Of a stretch of 64,000 nucleotides of DNA, positions 25,501 through 37,027 are shown piece after piece. Origin of the DNA: Ascidia mentula. Its lineage: Eukaryota > Chordata > Ascidiacea > Phlebobranchia > Ascidiidae. The notes beneath the pieces were generated by a model that searched no databases, had not been told where the DNA came from, and was given only the letters and a program-made list of their open reading frames with translations. The translations under genes were made by a program, and so were the position numbers. Every line of letters starts with the position of its first letter. Within the stretch, counting starts at the first letter, position 1. Location: contig OX387199.1 in the NCBI GenBank assembly GCA_947561715.1, forward strand, positions 2,423,001 through 2,487,000, given 5' to 3'.

Positions 25501-27394
25501 AAAAGAAGGTGACAATGGGGATGAAGAGGGTGCTGAATGTTTCAACCATACAGATCCCATTAACAGCGGGTGACTTCTGACCATAGGCGATGTGGCTGCT
25601 GGCTGACCGAGGAAAACGATTCCACGTTGTTGTGACTTGGAACGTTATTGTGTCGAAAACAAGCAATAGTTGAAACCCGTGCACTGTCTGGTGTTCGTTT
25701 ATCATAATTTAATTATTGATTAAAAATGACGTCATTTTTTTCTTTCCGCAGTATTCAGACCACCAGCTGAAGAGTACGGACAATCCTGTCGTTGCCGACT
25801 GGCTAAAGCGCAAGAACGCCCTCGCGCGGCGACAAAAATTCTATGCGACGCGACAGAATCGTGAAAAGCGTGAGAAGCTGATGGATGAATACAACCAGCG
25901 GGAAGACAAAAGAGAGTTGGCGCTTGTGGAGTATGAACGATGGAAAAAGAAGAAAAATAGGTTGGATAAGCAGTTATTGGTTATTCCAGACATGACCATC
26001 AAAGTTTTTAGTAAACTGTAGGTGTGAAATAAAAACTTTCCTCCATCGCAATATATTTCATGGTTCAGTTGCTTAGCAAACAACTTAAAAATACAAGTTT
26101 CATTTATGCTTTTCAAATTTCCATTAGTCTCTGTAAAGCGACTTAGATGGTATTATTTTAATTTTAAATATGAAAGAGAAAAATCCATTGCAGGGACATC
26201 CTACTTCGGCGCCGAAGGGAAATAGCGGTGACAAACGTTCAAACAGAAAAATCTTCATCTGATCTGAAACCTGGAACTGGTAGATTATTTATGTATGAGC
26301 GCTTGACGTTTTCCTGTGTCCTAATGCTGCGCCATTAGTAATTTTGTATCAGAAATCTTACGAACATGTAGTTACATCACCTTCTATCTACTCAAACTTT
26401 TTATTATCCAAACATTCCTTTTCACATTGATTCAGGTATGGCGTCATCGGAGGATCAACGTGACGCAACCGCAAAAACTAACGTGACGTCATTCTCCGAC
26501 CTGCGAAGTTCGGCTGCTGCGGAGGTTGCCATGCCAACGCCCGCCGCCAAGACCCTCCGCACACCTGGAAAACCCCGCCCAAAATCGGCGCCAACAAACG
26601 TGTCGTTCAGTACCCCCGAGGCTACCTACGCGCGTAGGCCGTCACCTAGCAACGGCGCGAACCTGGTTCCGGTGAAATTCGACCTCACGAATGGGGGAGT
26701 GGAGGTTCTGGGTCACGTGGACGCGGGAAGTTCGAACTTGTCGGCGCGCGAGCCCCTCATCGGGAACAAGAAAAGTCCGACTGAGCGAAAGAGCGAGAAT
26801 TTTCTGGAACAATTTATGGAGGTTATGTCCCCGAAATCGATGTTCGACGTACCTCCGCCGGGTACGTTTAATTCCCAAGAAAGCGACCCCATGGAAAAGA
26901 AGGAATCTTCCAAAACTGCGAAGAGGGACCAATACAATGACTGGGTGCGGCAGAAAACGAAGGGGAAAGAAAGAAGTTCGTCCTCCAAGAAATCGTTTCC
27001 GTCGGGCCGCAGGTCTCCGGATAAATCCCGAGACCTTCCTCAGCACGATCCACTTGATAATGAGTTGATTTCGGATCTCGCCAAACGGCGAATTAAGAAA
27101 ATTTTGGACAGCAAAAAGGAGGTGGACACAGGGTTAGGCGAAAAGCGTCCTAGAACTGCTTCCGCTGTACCTGTGCAGTCGAAATCCACTAACAGCGAGG
27201 AGTTCAAGAAATGGCGATTGCGTGATGATTTAACCAAGGATCAAGTTAGCTCCTCGGCGCCAGTGCCAAAGACTAGGAAGTCACGGCGTCGAGACGCAGA
27301 AAGACCCGTGTTTTCTTATGATCGCAAGACGGAGTCGAAATCAGTGTTTTTCGAACGAAATCCAGTTGTACGTCGAGCTCTAAATCAGACTTAA
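22506..27394 (+). CDS. Large basic Ser/Lys-rich protein with RPKSA motifs and charged coiled coil
   Basis: Six exons chain in phase: 22506-22602, 23342-23767, 24135-25231, 25752-26017, 26194-26279 and 26436-27394, giving about 976 residues. The start is MTSQSSSSNSSSSS. Exon 2 has no Met of its own but stays open throughout. Short RP(K/Q/Y)(S/T)A motifs recur (RPQSAT, RPKSA, RPKSG, RPYTAV, RPSTA). Exon 3 opens with a helical stretch (ARLLRELLLHRYLDFRH) and continues Lys/Glu-rich. Exon 4 is a strongly charged helix (VADWLKRKNALARRQK and YERWKKKKNR) of the kind seen in microtubule- or cilium-associated proteins such as CCDC181 and MAP9; I find no domain that settles the identity. No signal peptide or membrane segment is present, so it is probably cytoplasmic or ciliary. 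Read-through at the exon 4 donor would end the protein at 26021 next to an AATAAA, so a shorter form is possible. Confidence 0.75.
26028..26033 (+). terminator. Possible alternative poly(A) signal inside the RPKSA-motif gene
   Basis: AATAAA seven bases after an in-frame TAG (26019-26021) reached if the exon 4 donor CT|GTAGGT is not used. It would give a form of about 629 residues lacking the last two exons. Confidence 0.4.
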
Positions 27395-28085
27395 TCTTCA
27401 GCGTTTTTTTCTAAAGATTGTCAAAGTTTATACGGTTAACTATCAAATGCGAATATGTATTTTAAAGGTTTTCTCTCCCTTGTGATTTGTTTTTCAAATA
27501 TAATTCGTAGATCACTCGTTTCAGTGTTTTTCTAGTTTGCTGGTACACTGTAATTTTGTTAAAATGTGTTGTTTCCATGAGTATTTTGATGACATTGTTG
27601 CTATTTTTTGTGTTTATTGTTCGATTGAAAGACCCATAGTGTAACGTTGTTCTGCTGGTTGCAGTCGGGGAATATAAGCGATGCATGGAAACCTTTTTTT
27701 GGCGCTGTTGTAAGTGGTTCTAAATGTATAATATGGATCTCATTCTCAGTGTAATTTAAAGGTCAAATACATTCCTCTTAATATAAGCTTCGTATTATGT
27801 CATATGAGCTTGTCATTTCAAACTTTCGTAAACGCACTTTATTAAACGTAATCCCGCAGCTACTTCTTGTATTCCATTTCCAGTGCTCTACGGCGCCACT
27901 GACGGAGACTTAATAAGATGAAGCGTTGTAAGACTTCTCAGTGCGTTTCAGAAGCAGGACTTAAATGAGCCTGTCCAATGTCTGTAATAACTCCACACAA
28001 TAAGTCGTGTTCCAAAGCGCTTTATTACTCGAAACAGAAAAATAAGGGAAACGCAAACGCATGAGCATCAGAAAATGTGAAAATA
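27395..28085. other. Convergent intergenic spacer
   Basis: An AT-rich spacer between the 3' ends of the RPKSA-motif gene and the EF-hand gene. It holds the EF-hand gene's poly(A) signal at 28021-28026 (minus) and nothing else I can support. Confidence 0.5.
28021..28026 (-). terminator. Poly(A) signal of the EF-hand gene
   Basis: AATAAA on the minus strand about 60 bp after the TGA stop. Confidence 0.65.
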
Positions 28086-29339
28086 TCAACAGGTAATGTG
28101 TCCGTCAAGCTCCTTCATCATGTTGATCCATTCTGTTTTAGACAAATGAAACATTATGCAAAGGTTTTACTGCAATATAATAAATAAGGATAATGTTGTT
28201 ACCATCAAAATCAATCACTTTGTCGAAGTTCTCATCGCCGTCACGCATGAGTTCATCCACTTCCCAGTCTTCGACTTTCTCACCCGTGTTTTGGAGCGCC
28301 ACCTAGCGAGAAAACGTCTTAATCAGGTGTTTCTTTGACAAAGCAAGATTATTTCTTGCCTATACTTCACTTTATGAATGTGTGAAATATATTGTCATAA
28401 GTAAAGACTCCAGTCTGATTTTTACCTGTACTTTCGCGAGTTAAAACATAAATCAATTGGCGTACACAAAGTAATCCGTTCTTATTGGCCTATGGTTTCT
28501 ACACAACGGTTTTCCTACTTTCATTTCATTCCAGCTAATGATGCCATCCGCGTCCTTGTCGTACCACCGGAAAGTTTCCTTGAGCAAATTTTTGAAATCT
28601 TTGCTCAGATCTTCCTCCCGTTTATCCTGGTTGCCATTCAGCTGCCTTGCCATGAAGTCGAGGAACTCATCAAGCGCCAAGTTGTCACCTGGCATTCAAG
28701 TAAATATTCCCGTGCGCTTTTTCCCATTAAATTAATATTGGAGTTTTGTTTCATGCCACAATAAGGCTGTGATTTTGGTCGCCTCAAACTATTTTGCCAG
28801 ACCAAACCAAATGGCACGAAAATATTTATCTCGAGGCCTAATATATCGAAACAGTGACCGTCCGACTGCAGCTCATATTATTGGGTCTATATTGCTTGAA
28901 TATTTATAACTTTACGTTACCTTCTGCGAAATCTCGAATAATTTCAGCTACCTCCTCGTCACTGGGACTTTGACCCAACATTCTCAACACCTTGCCGAGC
29001 TCCTCTGGACCCAACTTCCCATCAGGACTCTCATTGGTGAAAATTTCGAAAGCGCCAGTGCATTCTAACAACGCAGAGAAACAATATAATTGTTTGGAAC
29101 AGTTCATGCCCTAAAAAATCATCACGTACCGTCCTTGAGCTGTTCAGGAAGCGACTAAAACAAAATACGCGAACAATAAGCATAGTTAGAAAATGTTGTA
29201 CCTGTGTTTTAAGGTTTGACAACGTTTTTATCCAACTTACATTACTCATTAGTCATAAGTAATCACCAAACACCCCAAGGGAGTGCCTGATTATTGGCAC
29301 GATTGCAAAATTAGCACCAACAAAACCCTTGCTTACCAT
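28086..29339 (-). CDS. Troponin C/calmodulin-like EF-hand protein
   Basis: Exons on the minus strand are 29339-29337 (ATG only), 29154-29130, 29064-28921, 28688-28519, 28302-28203 and 28132-28086, all in phase, giving 162 residues. The Met-only first exon followed by GTAAGC is typical of calmodulin and troponin C genes. EELGKVLRMLGQSP matches the first helix-loop-helix of the family. EF-hand 3 is canonical (DKDADGIISWNE) and EF-hand 4 is probably functional (DENFDKVIDFDE, Lys at the usual Gly). EF-hand 1 starts with Thr instead of Asp (TNESPDGKLGPE), and EF-hand 2 (DFAEGDNLALDE) lacks ligands, so calcium probably binds only in the C-terminal lobe. A role as the thin-filament calcium sensor in muscle is likely from the family and from the CRE-containing promoter, but another troponin C-like role cannot be excluded. 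Confidence 0.85.
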
Positions 29340-29423
29340 TTTGTTGCTGGGCTGCCGGTATAGTCAGGTTTTCCAACGAAGTATACTTTTCCAATCTGTG
29401 CTGCCTTACCTGGCCGTCGCCGG

Positions 29424-29431
29424 CTTAAATA
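29424..29431 (-). promoter_or_regulatory. TATA-like box of the EF-hand gene
   Basis: On the minus strand the sequence reads TATTTAAG, about 85 bp before the Met exon. Confidence 0.55.
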
Positions 29432-29507
29432 CACCACAGTGCAAGCAGCAGACGAAAAAGGCGCTTAACGAGGTGCCAAGGTCATTTCGGACACGCGTAC
29501 ACGTCAG

Positions 29508-29515
29508 TGACGTCA
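29508..29515. promoter_or_regulatory. Consensus CRE upstream of the EF-hand gene
   Basis: The palindrome TGACGTCA lies about 77 bp upstream of the TATA-like box. CREs together with E-boxes are known from Ciona tail-muscle promoters, so this supports muscle expression. The site itself is directly visible; function is inferred. Confidence 0.6.
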
Positions 29516-30529
29516 CGAGCATGTAGTGGTGACACTTTTAACATCTTGATCCGCAGTCGAGACTTACAGGAATGTTTTTCTCATTGTCCACTTGCAAATG
29601 GATAAAGCAATACATGGCGCGTAGTTTAGAGGTCCATAACCTTTGCCATACATCCCATGCAGTGATGCACTAAACCGGAACATCCACGTTGCCTTCATAC
29701 CTATAACTTGTCTGGGATTCTACTGACAATTCACCACGCGCGAAACTAACCACGTGTTTCTTTTAAGTTTTTAGCACCGCATTGAAAGTCTGGTCGAGCG
29801 TGCATGAAGAGCCTAGCGCATAGAAAGTGGTAAATGTTATATCTTAATGTACAATCTGTCCAATTGCAAGCACGCATTTCTGCAGCGAATAAATTTGTTT
29901 GATCGACACCAACCCTTTTACATCACATGGCTTTAACCGAGCATTTGATTGGGTTAATCGTTTAACAGAGGAAGTGCGTAGGTCTGTGAGTGCTGGTTTT
30001 GTTCAAGTTTAGTTTATCGATGTGATACGGTTTGGTAATAGTTTGCTACAGCTTTACCGTCATGTTTTTCAAAAAATGAACAGCGTAGCCACAACTTACA
30101 AAATGTCTGTACAATTTCTTAGACACGAGTACAGGCACACAAAGATGCTTAGCGGTACGAAACGGCTAATTTAGGATGTCTACCTTGGTTACCCAGTAGC
30201 GCAAAATGATATCATGCTTTATGTTCCCTATGGTACTGAGCTATTGTGCCATAGATCAAGTACTACAGGCAGTACTGCTCTCAACCTTGAATTTTATGTT
30301 GTAATGTAAGTCGTAATGAAGTGTTGTGTAAGTGGGCGATCTGGCAGGAGTTTTGTAGACGTGTTTTCGCCCGGTACAAAACAGTTGCATTTTGCATGCC
30401 GCGAACCACCTCCTCTAAAACTACCGATTATCGCACAGAATTATATCAAAGCGGTTTTATAGTAGCCCGGGGGAAATATTGCAGGAAACTAGACCACGCA
30501 TTTTGCCTGTGAAGCATCAAACAGTATAT
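29516..30529. other. Intergenic spacer with no recognised gene
   Basis: Divergent spacer between the EF-hand gene and the first acetyltransferase. I see no exon, repeat or RNA gene in it beyond the CRE at its left edge. Confidence 0.45.
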
Positions 30530-32484
30530 ATGGCAGAGTTACTGAACGTAAGAGTTGTCCCAGCATGTTTTGCCGATTGGAAGGATATAAAACAACTTTT
30601 AATTGATCGAAGATGGGAGGAATTCAACCCCATGTTCCGTTGCGCAGTTTTTAGGAATGTTTATTTTCACGTAAGTCAAAAGTTATTGCAGCGCAAAAAG
30701 TCAGCAATCGCCTGATGCATATGATCATTTAATTAGCTAATATGCCCATGGCGTTAAAATTGCACTAAAAATATACACATTCGTGTTGAAAGCGTCTGTA
30801 TATATTTTGCTATGATATGTTGTGTGATGACACAGAAACTGCACTTCTTTAGTTGTAACTCGTGTATCAGGGTTTTGCATTTACTCTGAGCGGCGTGTGT
30901 GCGACCGCAAGCTGCAGCGCTTGGACGAATTACTGCGCTTACATCCTACTTACGTATGCAACCTTTCTGCTAGCAACATACACGGCAGGTAGGCTTTATA
31001 ACGAGGTTTTGATGTGCTGTTGAAAGTTTTTTTGTAAATGGGTGTTTAACCTAAATCGTTATATTAAACTCATGTTGGTTATTGGTGTCAAAAATATGTA
31101 TGTTACTTGTCCTTAGTTAATAATTACTTTTTGTTCGTGTAATTGTATGTGGGAGTCTGTTCTTGTCAATCTTTCTAGGTATTGTGTAAGCTGCAGATGG
31201 CCACTGTTTTCACCTAAAAGGTCTCATCAGTGCAGCTGGTGTGACTATAAGACGACTTTGCTGACCAAACGGCCAAGCAAAGACATCCACTCTGTGGTGA
31301 CTATACAATCACCTCCATCCGTTGGGCAGCTTACACAATTCATATTATTGGCTCCACTTTGCTTTCTAGATACGTTCCAACACATTAAGAATCGATTGTA
31401 TGAACACACAACACTTTAAATTGTATAGTTTCTTACTATTCTTGTTGAAGACTCTAACGTTTTACAAGATCGCCAAACTATTTTACGTTGTAGCTGCCGT
31501 CTACTTTCACTTTGTGTGGATTCCGTGTAATCTGGGCGACGTGGAAAACGGAAAAGCGTTGCAGAGGAACTTCCTAGATCCCGAACGATGTGGAATGTGG
31601 ATGGCAGTGGCGGACAAATCAAATGGAGGCAAGGAATTACTTGGAATAACTGGGATCGGATCAATCGGCGATCGTGTGCATTCTGTTATTGGGAAAGACA
31701 GTTCAGCATCAAAAGGAATCGAGCTGCAGGTTTGTTTCACTTAAAGGCTTTGTGTTCAAGTTATGTTTTAAATAATTATTTTGTCTAAGAAACAGAATTC
31801 TCTTGGTTTGCAACTCATCAAGAAGACTGACTTTTGTAGTATCCCGTTTTGTGCTTGTTTTTTTTTTGTATCGCATTGTGAAGAGAGAGGAAACTCGCGA
31901 AAAGTTAGTGTACTTTAGAATACAAAAGTCAGTCTTCTTAAAGAGTGCAACACCAAGAGAATTCAGTTCGTTTGAATATATTAACCGATAGCTTCGATGT
32001 CTGTCCGGACAGCTACCGATACAAAATGTCGATCCTCTTTTTTTCTTCAGCTATGAATTAAAAGTACTTTTACCCATAATGCTGTTTATTCTAATATGAT
32101 GCATTTTCCTTTTGGTCGATAACATGACGAGATAACGTTGTGTTGTCCCATTACAATTGACCGAATTGTATCGTTAACCACTTTTCCGAAGACTATTAAA
32201 AATGTAAACTTGTATCGTCTATGTACCAGGCAGTGATGGTGAAACGGCAATACCGTGAGAAGGGGATTTTCAAATTGCTGATGAAAGCTGCATTGACGTG
32301 GGTAGAAGAACTGCAAAGAAAAGGGATGGACATTGGGTATTGTGGGCTCATGGTATTTAGTGAGCTCAAGGCTGCAAGAAGTGTTTACCTTAAGTATGAC
32401 TTTGTCGAAGTCGGACGAACGAGCTTGCCTGCGCTCGGGGGGATTTTTAACATACCTTATGTAGTTTATATGAAACGGTTGTGA
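30530..32484 (+). CDS. NAT8/camello-like membrane N-acetyltransferase, copy 1
   Basis: Exons 30530-30670, 30871-30988, 31494-31729 and 32230-32484 chain in phase to 249 residues. Exon 2 encodes a hydrophobic membrane segment (AYILLTYATFLLATYTA, about residues 70-86), extended into exon 3 (VYFHFVWIPC). Exon 3 carries the first GNAT strands (MWMAVADKSNGGKELLGITG), and exon 4 the acetyl-CoA-binding motif (AVMVKRQYREKGIFKLLMKA) and the final helix and strand (AARSVYLKYDFVEVGRT). The order, an N-terminal helix, a membrane anchor, then GNAT, is that of vertebrate NAT8/camello enzymes, which act at the ER/Golgi and acetylate cysteine conjugates or lysines; the substrate here is unknown. A paralogue with the same exon plan follows at 34780. 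Intron 2 holds a hammerhead-bearing repeat and intron 3 a foldback element. Confidence 0.8.
31181..31339. mobile_element. Short TIR element carrying hammerhead copy A
   Basis: The ends read ATTGTGTAAGCTGC (31181-31194) and its exact reverse complement (31326-31339). No reading frame. It lies in intron 2 of acetyltransferase copy 1. A related sequence at 50671-50885 shares the interior and also the flank ATTATTGGCTCCACTTTGCT, so the mobile unit may be larger than the inverted repeats. I see no clear target-site duplication. Confidence 0.65.
31189..31237 (-). ncRNA. Hammerhead ribozyme motif, type I, copy A
   Basis: On the minus strand: stem I strand AGCTGCA, core CTGATGAG, stem II ACC-TTTT-GGT with one extra A, then T-GAAAAC, a short stem III/loop region, cleavage triplet ATC (31198-31196) and the fully complementary stem I strand TGCAGCT. 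All seven stem I pairs match, including pair 1.1/2.1. The base before GAAA is U where C is usual (a G-U pair) and stem III is weak, so self-cleavage is uncertain. Confidence 0.6.
31795..31964. mobile_element. Foldback (long-TIR) element in an intron
   Basis: An arm of about 44 bp starting GAATTCTCTTGG (31795-31838) is repeated inverted at 31921-31964, ending CCAAGAGAATTC, with about 90% identity, around an 82 bp loop. No coding capacity. It lies in intron 3 of acetyltransferase copy 1 and is probably a MITE. Confidence 0.7.
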
Positions 32485-34779
32485 CAATTGCGTTGTTTGT
32501 AACAGTGATTCTTGACCATTATGTTGCCGAAGCCCATTTGAAATAACCAACTGGTTCACCCAATCCCAACGCTTTCCACGACGAATATACAGTTATAAAA
32601 AAATAAGAAACGAACACCAATGATTCACTAGAACTGATATCGTAGAAAATGTTGCTGCAATGCGGTAACAACGACCATTTGGTGTGACTTATACACGTTT
32701 CACTTGTCTAGGCAATAATTTGAATGTGTGGTTACCCACAGAAAGCATACATCGTCACATAGAAACAACATGCCATATCTAGTATGTATGTACGTAGGCC
32801 TACGCTCATTTATATCCAAATTTATGTTAGGAAAGTTGTGACGGTTGTGTTATTACGAAATGACCCACAAACTGCGCCAATTACTGTAGATTAAATTTCG
32901 CTGTTAGATAAAAAAAATAGTTACAATCTTATAGTGCATGCGCGATATTTTGAGATTGTGGTAGTAGGTCCTATTTTGTCATTTAAGAAAGATATTTTCC
33001 CATGTTTTCCAGAAGGGATTTTCGGTAAATAAGAGAGTAACCACAAGGATGATATCTTAGTTGGCACTTATGGTGAACACAGTACTGTATTTGTGCTTCG
33101 TCGATGTTTACCAGCAGATTTATAGCTTTGACTTTCCTCAAATCATGCACTTGACGATTATGCAATTGATTTTGTATTCAAACATTTCTTTACTGATACT
33201 GCCAGGTATATATCAACAAAAAGGCTCTTCTGGAAAAAGTTATCGTAAATATTAACGTTGCGGTTGCCATGCAGCAGCCTCATGTAGGAAGTACTCGTAT
33301 ACATGTGTAAAACAGCGCGGTCAAAAGCCGGGGTGCATTGTAGCGAACACAGTGTAATATTAATATGGAAAATGTGGTTTTAGCATTGTTTATATCTGTG
33401 ACCGGTTTCCCACGTAGAAAAGGACAACACAAACGTGATGCAATAATAATTACAGGCCGACCTGACTCCAAACCAATAACCTCTACTCTCCACTATTGTA
33501 ACTTGCTGATCCGCATTGACATTTTTCGAGGGTGCCTTTGACCAGTGCCACTGTATGTTTGCGGGTTGAATCCAACCATCCTGTGGTGATTCCACACGAT
33601 TCTATTACTTGTGGTTTCATTTGGAATGCTGCCGTAAGTTTAGACACCTCAATAAAAGATTGTTTACCTGATTGGTGTTGGATATACGGAATTTATAGAA
33701 GAACAAGCATTAAACGCAACAGCATAAACTGAAGAAGGATAGAAAAAACGATAAAATAAAGAATGATGGTGAATGGCGGGAAGGACACTAATAAGATTTA
33801 AGTAATCATCAACCACAAAAAGGTTGATGTGGTTAAAGTATTTTTCAGCTGAATTAATAACTGTGGCGTATTTCTATGTTAATTCCAATACAGTAATCTT
33901 GGTATAAATGGGTGCACTGACCCGGGACTGGGGCGTAGTACAAAAATATAACACTGCCGTATATCTGACTCCTGCTCTACTGTTTAAACAAAATCTGCAG
34001 ACCTTTAAGATTTACCCTCCAATTTAATTCATTAAAACAACAAAACACATCGACAACTTACAAACATCGCATAGAAACTGGTCCCAAACAATAGCTCGTA
34101 TAGTTAGGCGACAAACAACCCCTTTTTGCCTTGTCTCTATCTTGGTATTTTACTTGTCTCTGTGTGTCTCCCTCTCTCTTCCCCTTTACATGATGAATTT
34201 AAACGGGATATATAGCCAGAGTGAGTGTAGTTAATTGGGTTTAGGTTAAAGGAACACTACTTTAAAAAATGACGTTAGTGTTAAAGGTTATGACAAGATT
34301 GGTGCAGAACGTTTTAATGAGGTGGACGGAGCGCTACTTATGTCATCTAGCATGAATGATGAATTTTCGTTCGTTCTAATCGAGTTGACGTGAGTTTGGA
34401 AAGTGCCCGTGGCTAATTGTAACAGGTTGGTGTCGGGACAAAGCAATTGCGTGTTAAACAATAGCATCACGATACAGGGAACTGTTCTTTAATATGGCAC
34501 GATAGATGCATGGGGCAATCAGTTACGAAGCGACTGCAACGAAGAACGCTGTCCCGTGCTGCAAGGTATGGAGAAAAAGACACTTATATCGCCATGCAGT
34601 TTTCTCCTGTTTGCAGATAGCATGTCTACAACAGGATCTGTCCACGGGCCTTTCTAATCGGATATACGTGCATTTGTTGAGAAAAATTACTGCATTTGCT
34701 TGTTGCTGATTTTCTTACTTAGATTTTTGATTGATAAATAAACAGTATTTAAATAAACTCTACTGCTGATAAAGCAAGA
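32485..34779. other. Spacer between the two acetyltransferase genes
   Basis: No exon, RNA gene or clear repeat was found. Composition is AT-rich throughout. Confidence 0.4.
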
Positions 34780-36763
34780 ATGGTCGAACTGAAGGAGATA
34801 AAAGTTGTAACAGCGAGTGGTGGAGACTGGGAGGAGGTCAGACGAATTCTCGTTGCCCGGAATTGGGAGGAATTTCCTTTGCTGTACTCGCACACAGTCC
34901 TGGAAAATATTCCACTTCAGGTGATTTTCTGGGTTTTAGCAAGACTTAAAAATCATGTTTAATTTAACACAAAATAAGTAAATGGCATGGGCACCGTTAA
35001 AACCATAAAGGTTATCGAGTCAGGCGCCCATGTTTAAGGTGATCTCATCACGGAATATCACCGTCTGTCGAAGAAACTCAGCCAGTAATACTAGGGGTTG
35101 ATGTAAGCTTACGACAGGTTGCATTTGATGGTAGATGGTCACCGGGCGGGATAGGTGGATTCCATCCTAACAAATTCTCGACTTATACTATAAGTAGGCT
35201 ACAGAAGACCTACAATAACTTACATGATGAACTTCTCATTTCTCACCATTGTGTTGTAGTGTCTTCTCATCACCATAAGTTGTGGTGTCGCTTCCTACTT
35301 CACTCTCTGGAAGACCGTTTTGGCTTTTGCTATACTGACCTACGCTACTTTGCTTACAGCACTGTACTTGGCGGGTATGTATCTACACTAGGAATGAGGG
35401 ATGTTAGCATATTATTTTACACTATCATGTACAATAAAATGATATTTATTGCCTTGATAACGTTATCAAGACTGTAAACAGAATTGTATTCGTAAGGGTA
35501 TTATGGGCACTCTAGCACTGCAAGGTTAAAGCACTTTGCACGCGTTTGGCAAGTTAATAATTAAATTGAAAACGTAAGGGGCACGAAATGACAAAGCTCA
35601 AGTGCCAACAGGGTATGTTGGTAAAATCTCCACTCCAGAGAGTGAAGAGACTCATTTACCCAACCGCTTAACTCGTTGAAGTGACTACACCTGCAATGGC
35701 ATAGGGGAAGTACACCCGCACACATTGCTGCCTGTTTAAGATGGCTCGTTAGGATTTACTTTTTGTGTTATGCCTAAATTTACTCTGTTTCCTTTGCCAT
35801 ATCATCACGACTCTTTCCCTGCTTTAATGCAACTGTTCAATTTTGGCTCGTCAGTCGCAAAGTTTCCCTCTCCTGCTGCAGATTAATGAACTCTTTTAGG
35901 AACGAAAAGCACTAGAAACGACGTGCAGCGCTGGTCTCATAAACAGATAATCTTGTTTCAGCAATGCTGTACATGCAATTCATTTGGATCCCATATGTCT
36001 TGAAGAAGTTTGGCAACGAAACTGCCTTTAGGAATATCTACGTTGACCCCAGACACTGTGATATGTGGTTGGCGGTCAGGCAGAAGACGGGTGAAGCTAG
36101 AGAAGTGGTTGGAATAGCTGGCATTGGTTTCATAGTCAAGGATATTGCCCGAATTCTTGGGGAAGAAAACGTTTCGAAAGGAATAGAATTGCAGGTGAGG
36201 AGTCACAAAAACATCATTGTGTTTTTCAGTCATCGACACTAGTACACCAACCATGGTTATTAATTTGTGATCTAGGCGTAATAGGCGATAGTTATAATTA
36301 TACACGAATCTAGGTGTTGTTGTAAATATAACAGTGTTATGTATAACTGTTGTTACCACTGTTTCAATTAACAACAATAAATCCACAAGAATGATACCTT
36401 AGTACAATCACATATATATAGTTCGTCGTGTTTTAAAAAGATCCGACATGAAAATAAGAATTTGTTTCCAAACCTCATTATTCTACTATAGTAGATATAC
36501 CCTTGCAGGCTGTGATGGTGAAAAAAAATTATCGTCGTTTCGGTGTGTTTCGGTTGCTCTTTGAATCAGCCATGGAACGACTGAAACAACTAAACAAGGA
36601 AGGAATGGACATCAGGTTTTGTGTACTCATGGTCTGGGCAAAACTTGAGGCTGCGATAAACATTTATCCCACATACGGGTTCACTGAGATTGATAGAATT
36701 TATTATTCTTTTTTCGTTGGACCCTCCCAACTTCCGTATATTGTTTATCTGAAACAATTATAG
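34780..36763 (+). CDS. NAT8/camello-like membrane N-acetyltransferase, copy 2
   Basis: Exons 34780-34920, 35260-35374, 35962-36194 and 36509-36763 chain in phase to 247 residues. Exons 1 and 4 have exactly the same lengths as in the copy at 30530, and all splice phases agree, so the two arose by tandem duplication. Exon 2 encodes a membrane segment (VLAFAILTYATLLTALYLA). The GNAT core is conserved (MWLAVRQKTGEAREVVGIAG, AVMVKKNYRRFGVFRLL, YGFTEIDRIYY), as is the C-terminal PYIVYLKQL. The protein has diverged clearly from copy 1 in the loops, so the duplication is not recent. Both copies should face the same compartment; substrate unknown. Confidence 0.8.
34986..35064. repeat. Dispersed repeat copy, also at 11946-12030
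   Basis: GGGCACCGTTAAAACC through ATCACGGAATATCAC matches the copy at 11946 with small gaps. It sits in intron 1 of the second acetyltransferase gene. Confidence 0.5.
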
Positions 36764-36842
36764 AGGACTATTTTCAGAAACAGAAATGTATGTAGGAATG
36801 TGCTTGCTAGTCTAAAAGGTATAGCTCAGTGCCACAGTCACC

Positions 36843-36887
36843 AGCTGCACTGATGAGACCTTACAGGTCAAAACACTGTCTAAAGCT
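36843..36887 (+). ncRNA. Hammerhead ribozyme motif, copy B, decayed
   Basis: AGCTGCA, CTGATGAG, ACC-TTACA-GGT, then CAAAAC in place of CGAAAC, a very short stem III (AC...GT), the GTC site and a partly complementary stem I strand (TAAAGCT). The altered GAAA box suggests no activity. Confidence 0.5.
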
Positions 36888-37027
36888 CCCATTGAATATT
36901 ATGGCTTTTTCACACATATAGAAATGCATGTTTTTCAAGTATAATACGAAGGTGATCGTTTTATTCATTTACATGTAATATTTATAAATATAGCAAGTAT
37001 AACTTGAAGTCAAAAAGTCAGTTAATG

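Noticed and set aside
26642-27046. Long minus-strand frame opposite the last exon of the RPKSA-motif gene
   Set aside because: Shadow of a GC-rich coding exon; no domain, no splice context and no matching neighbour exon.
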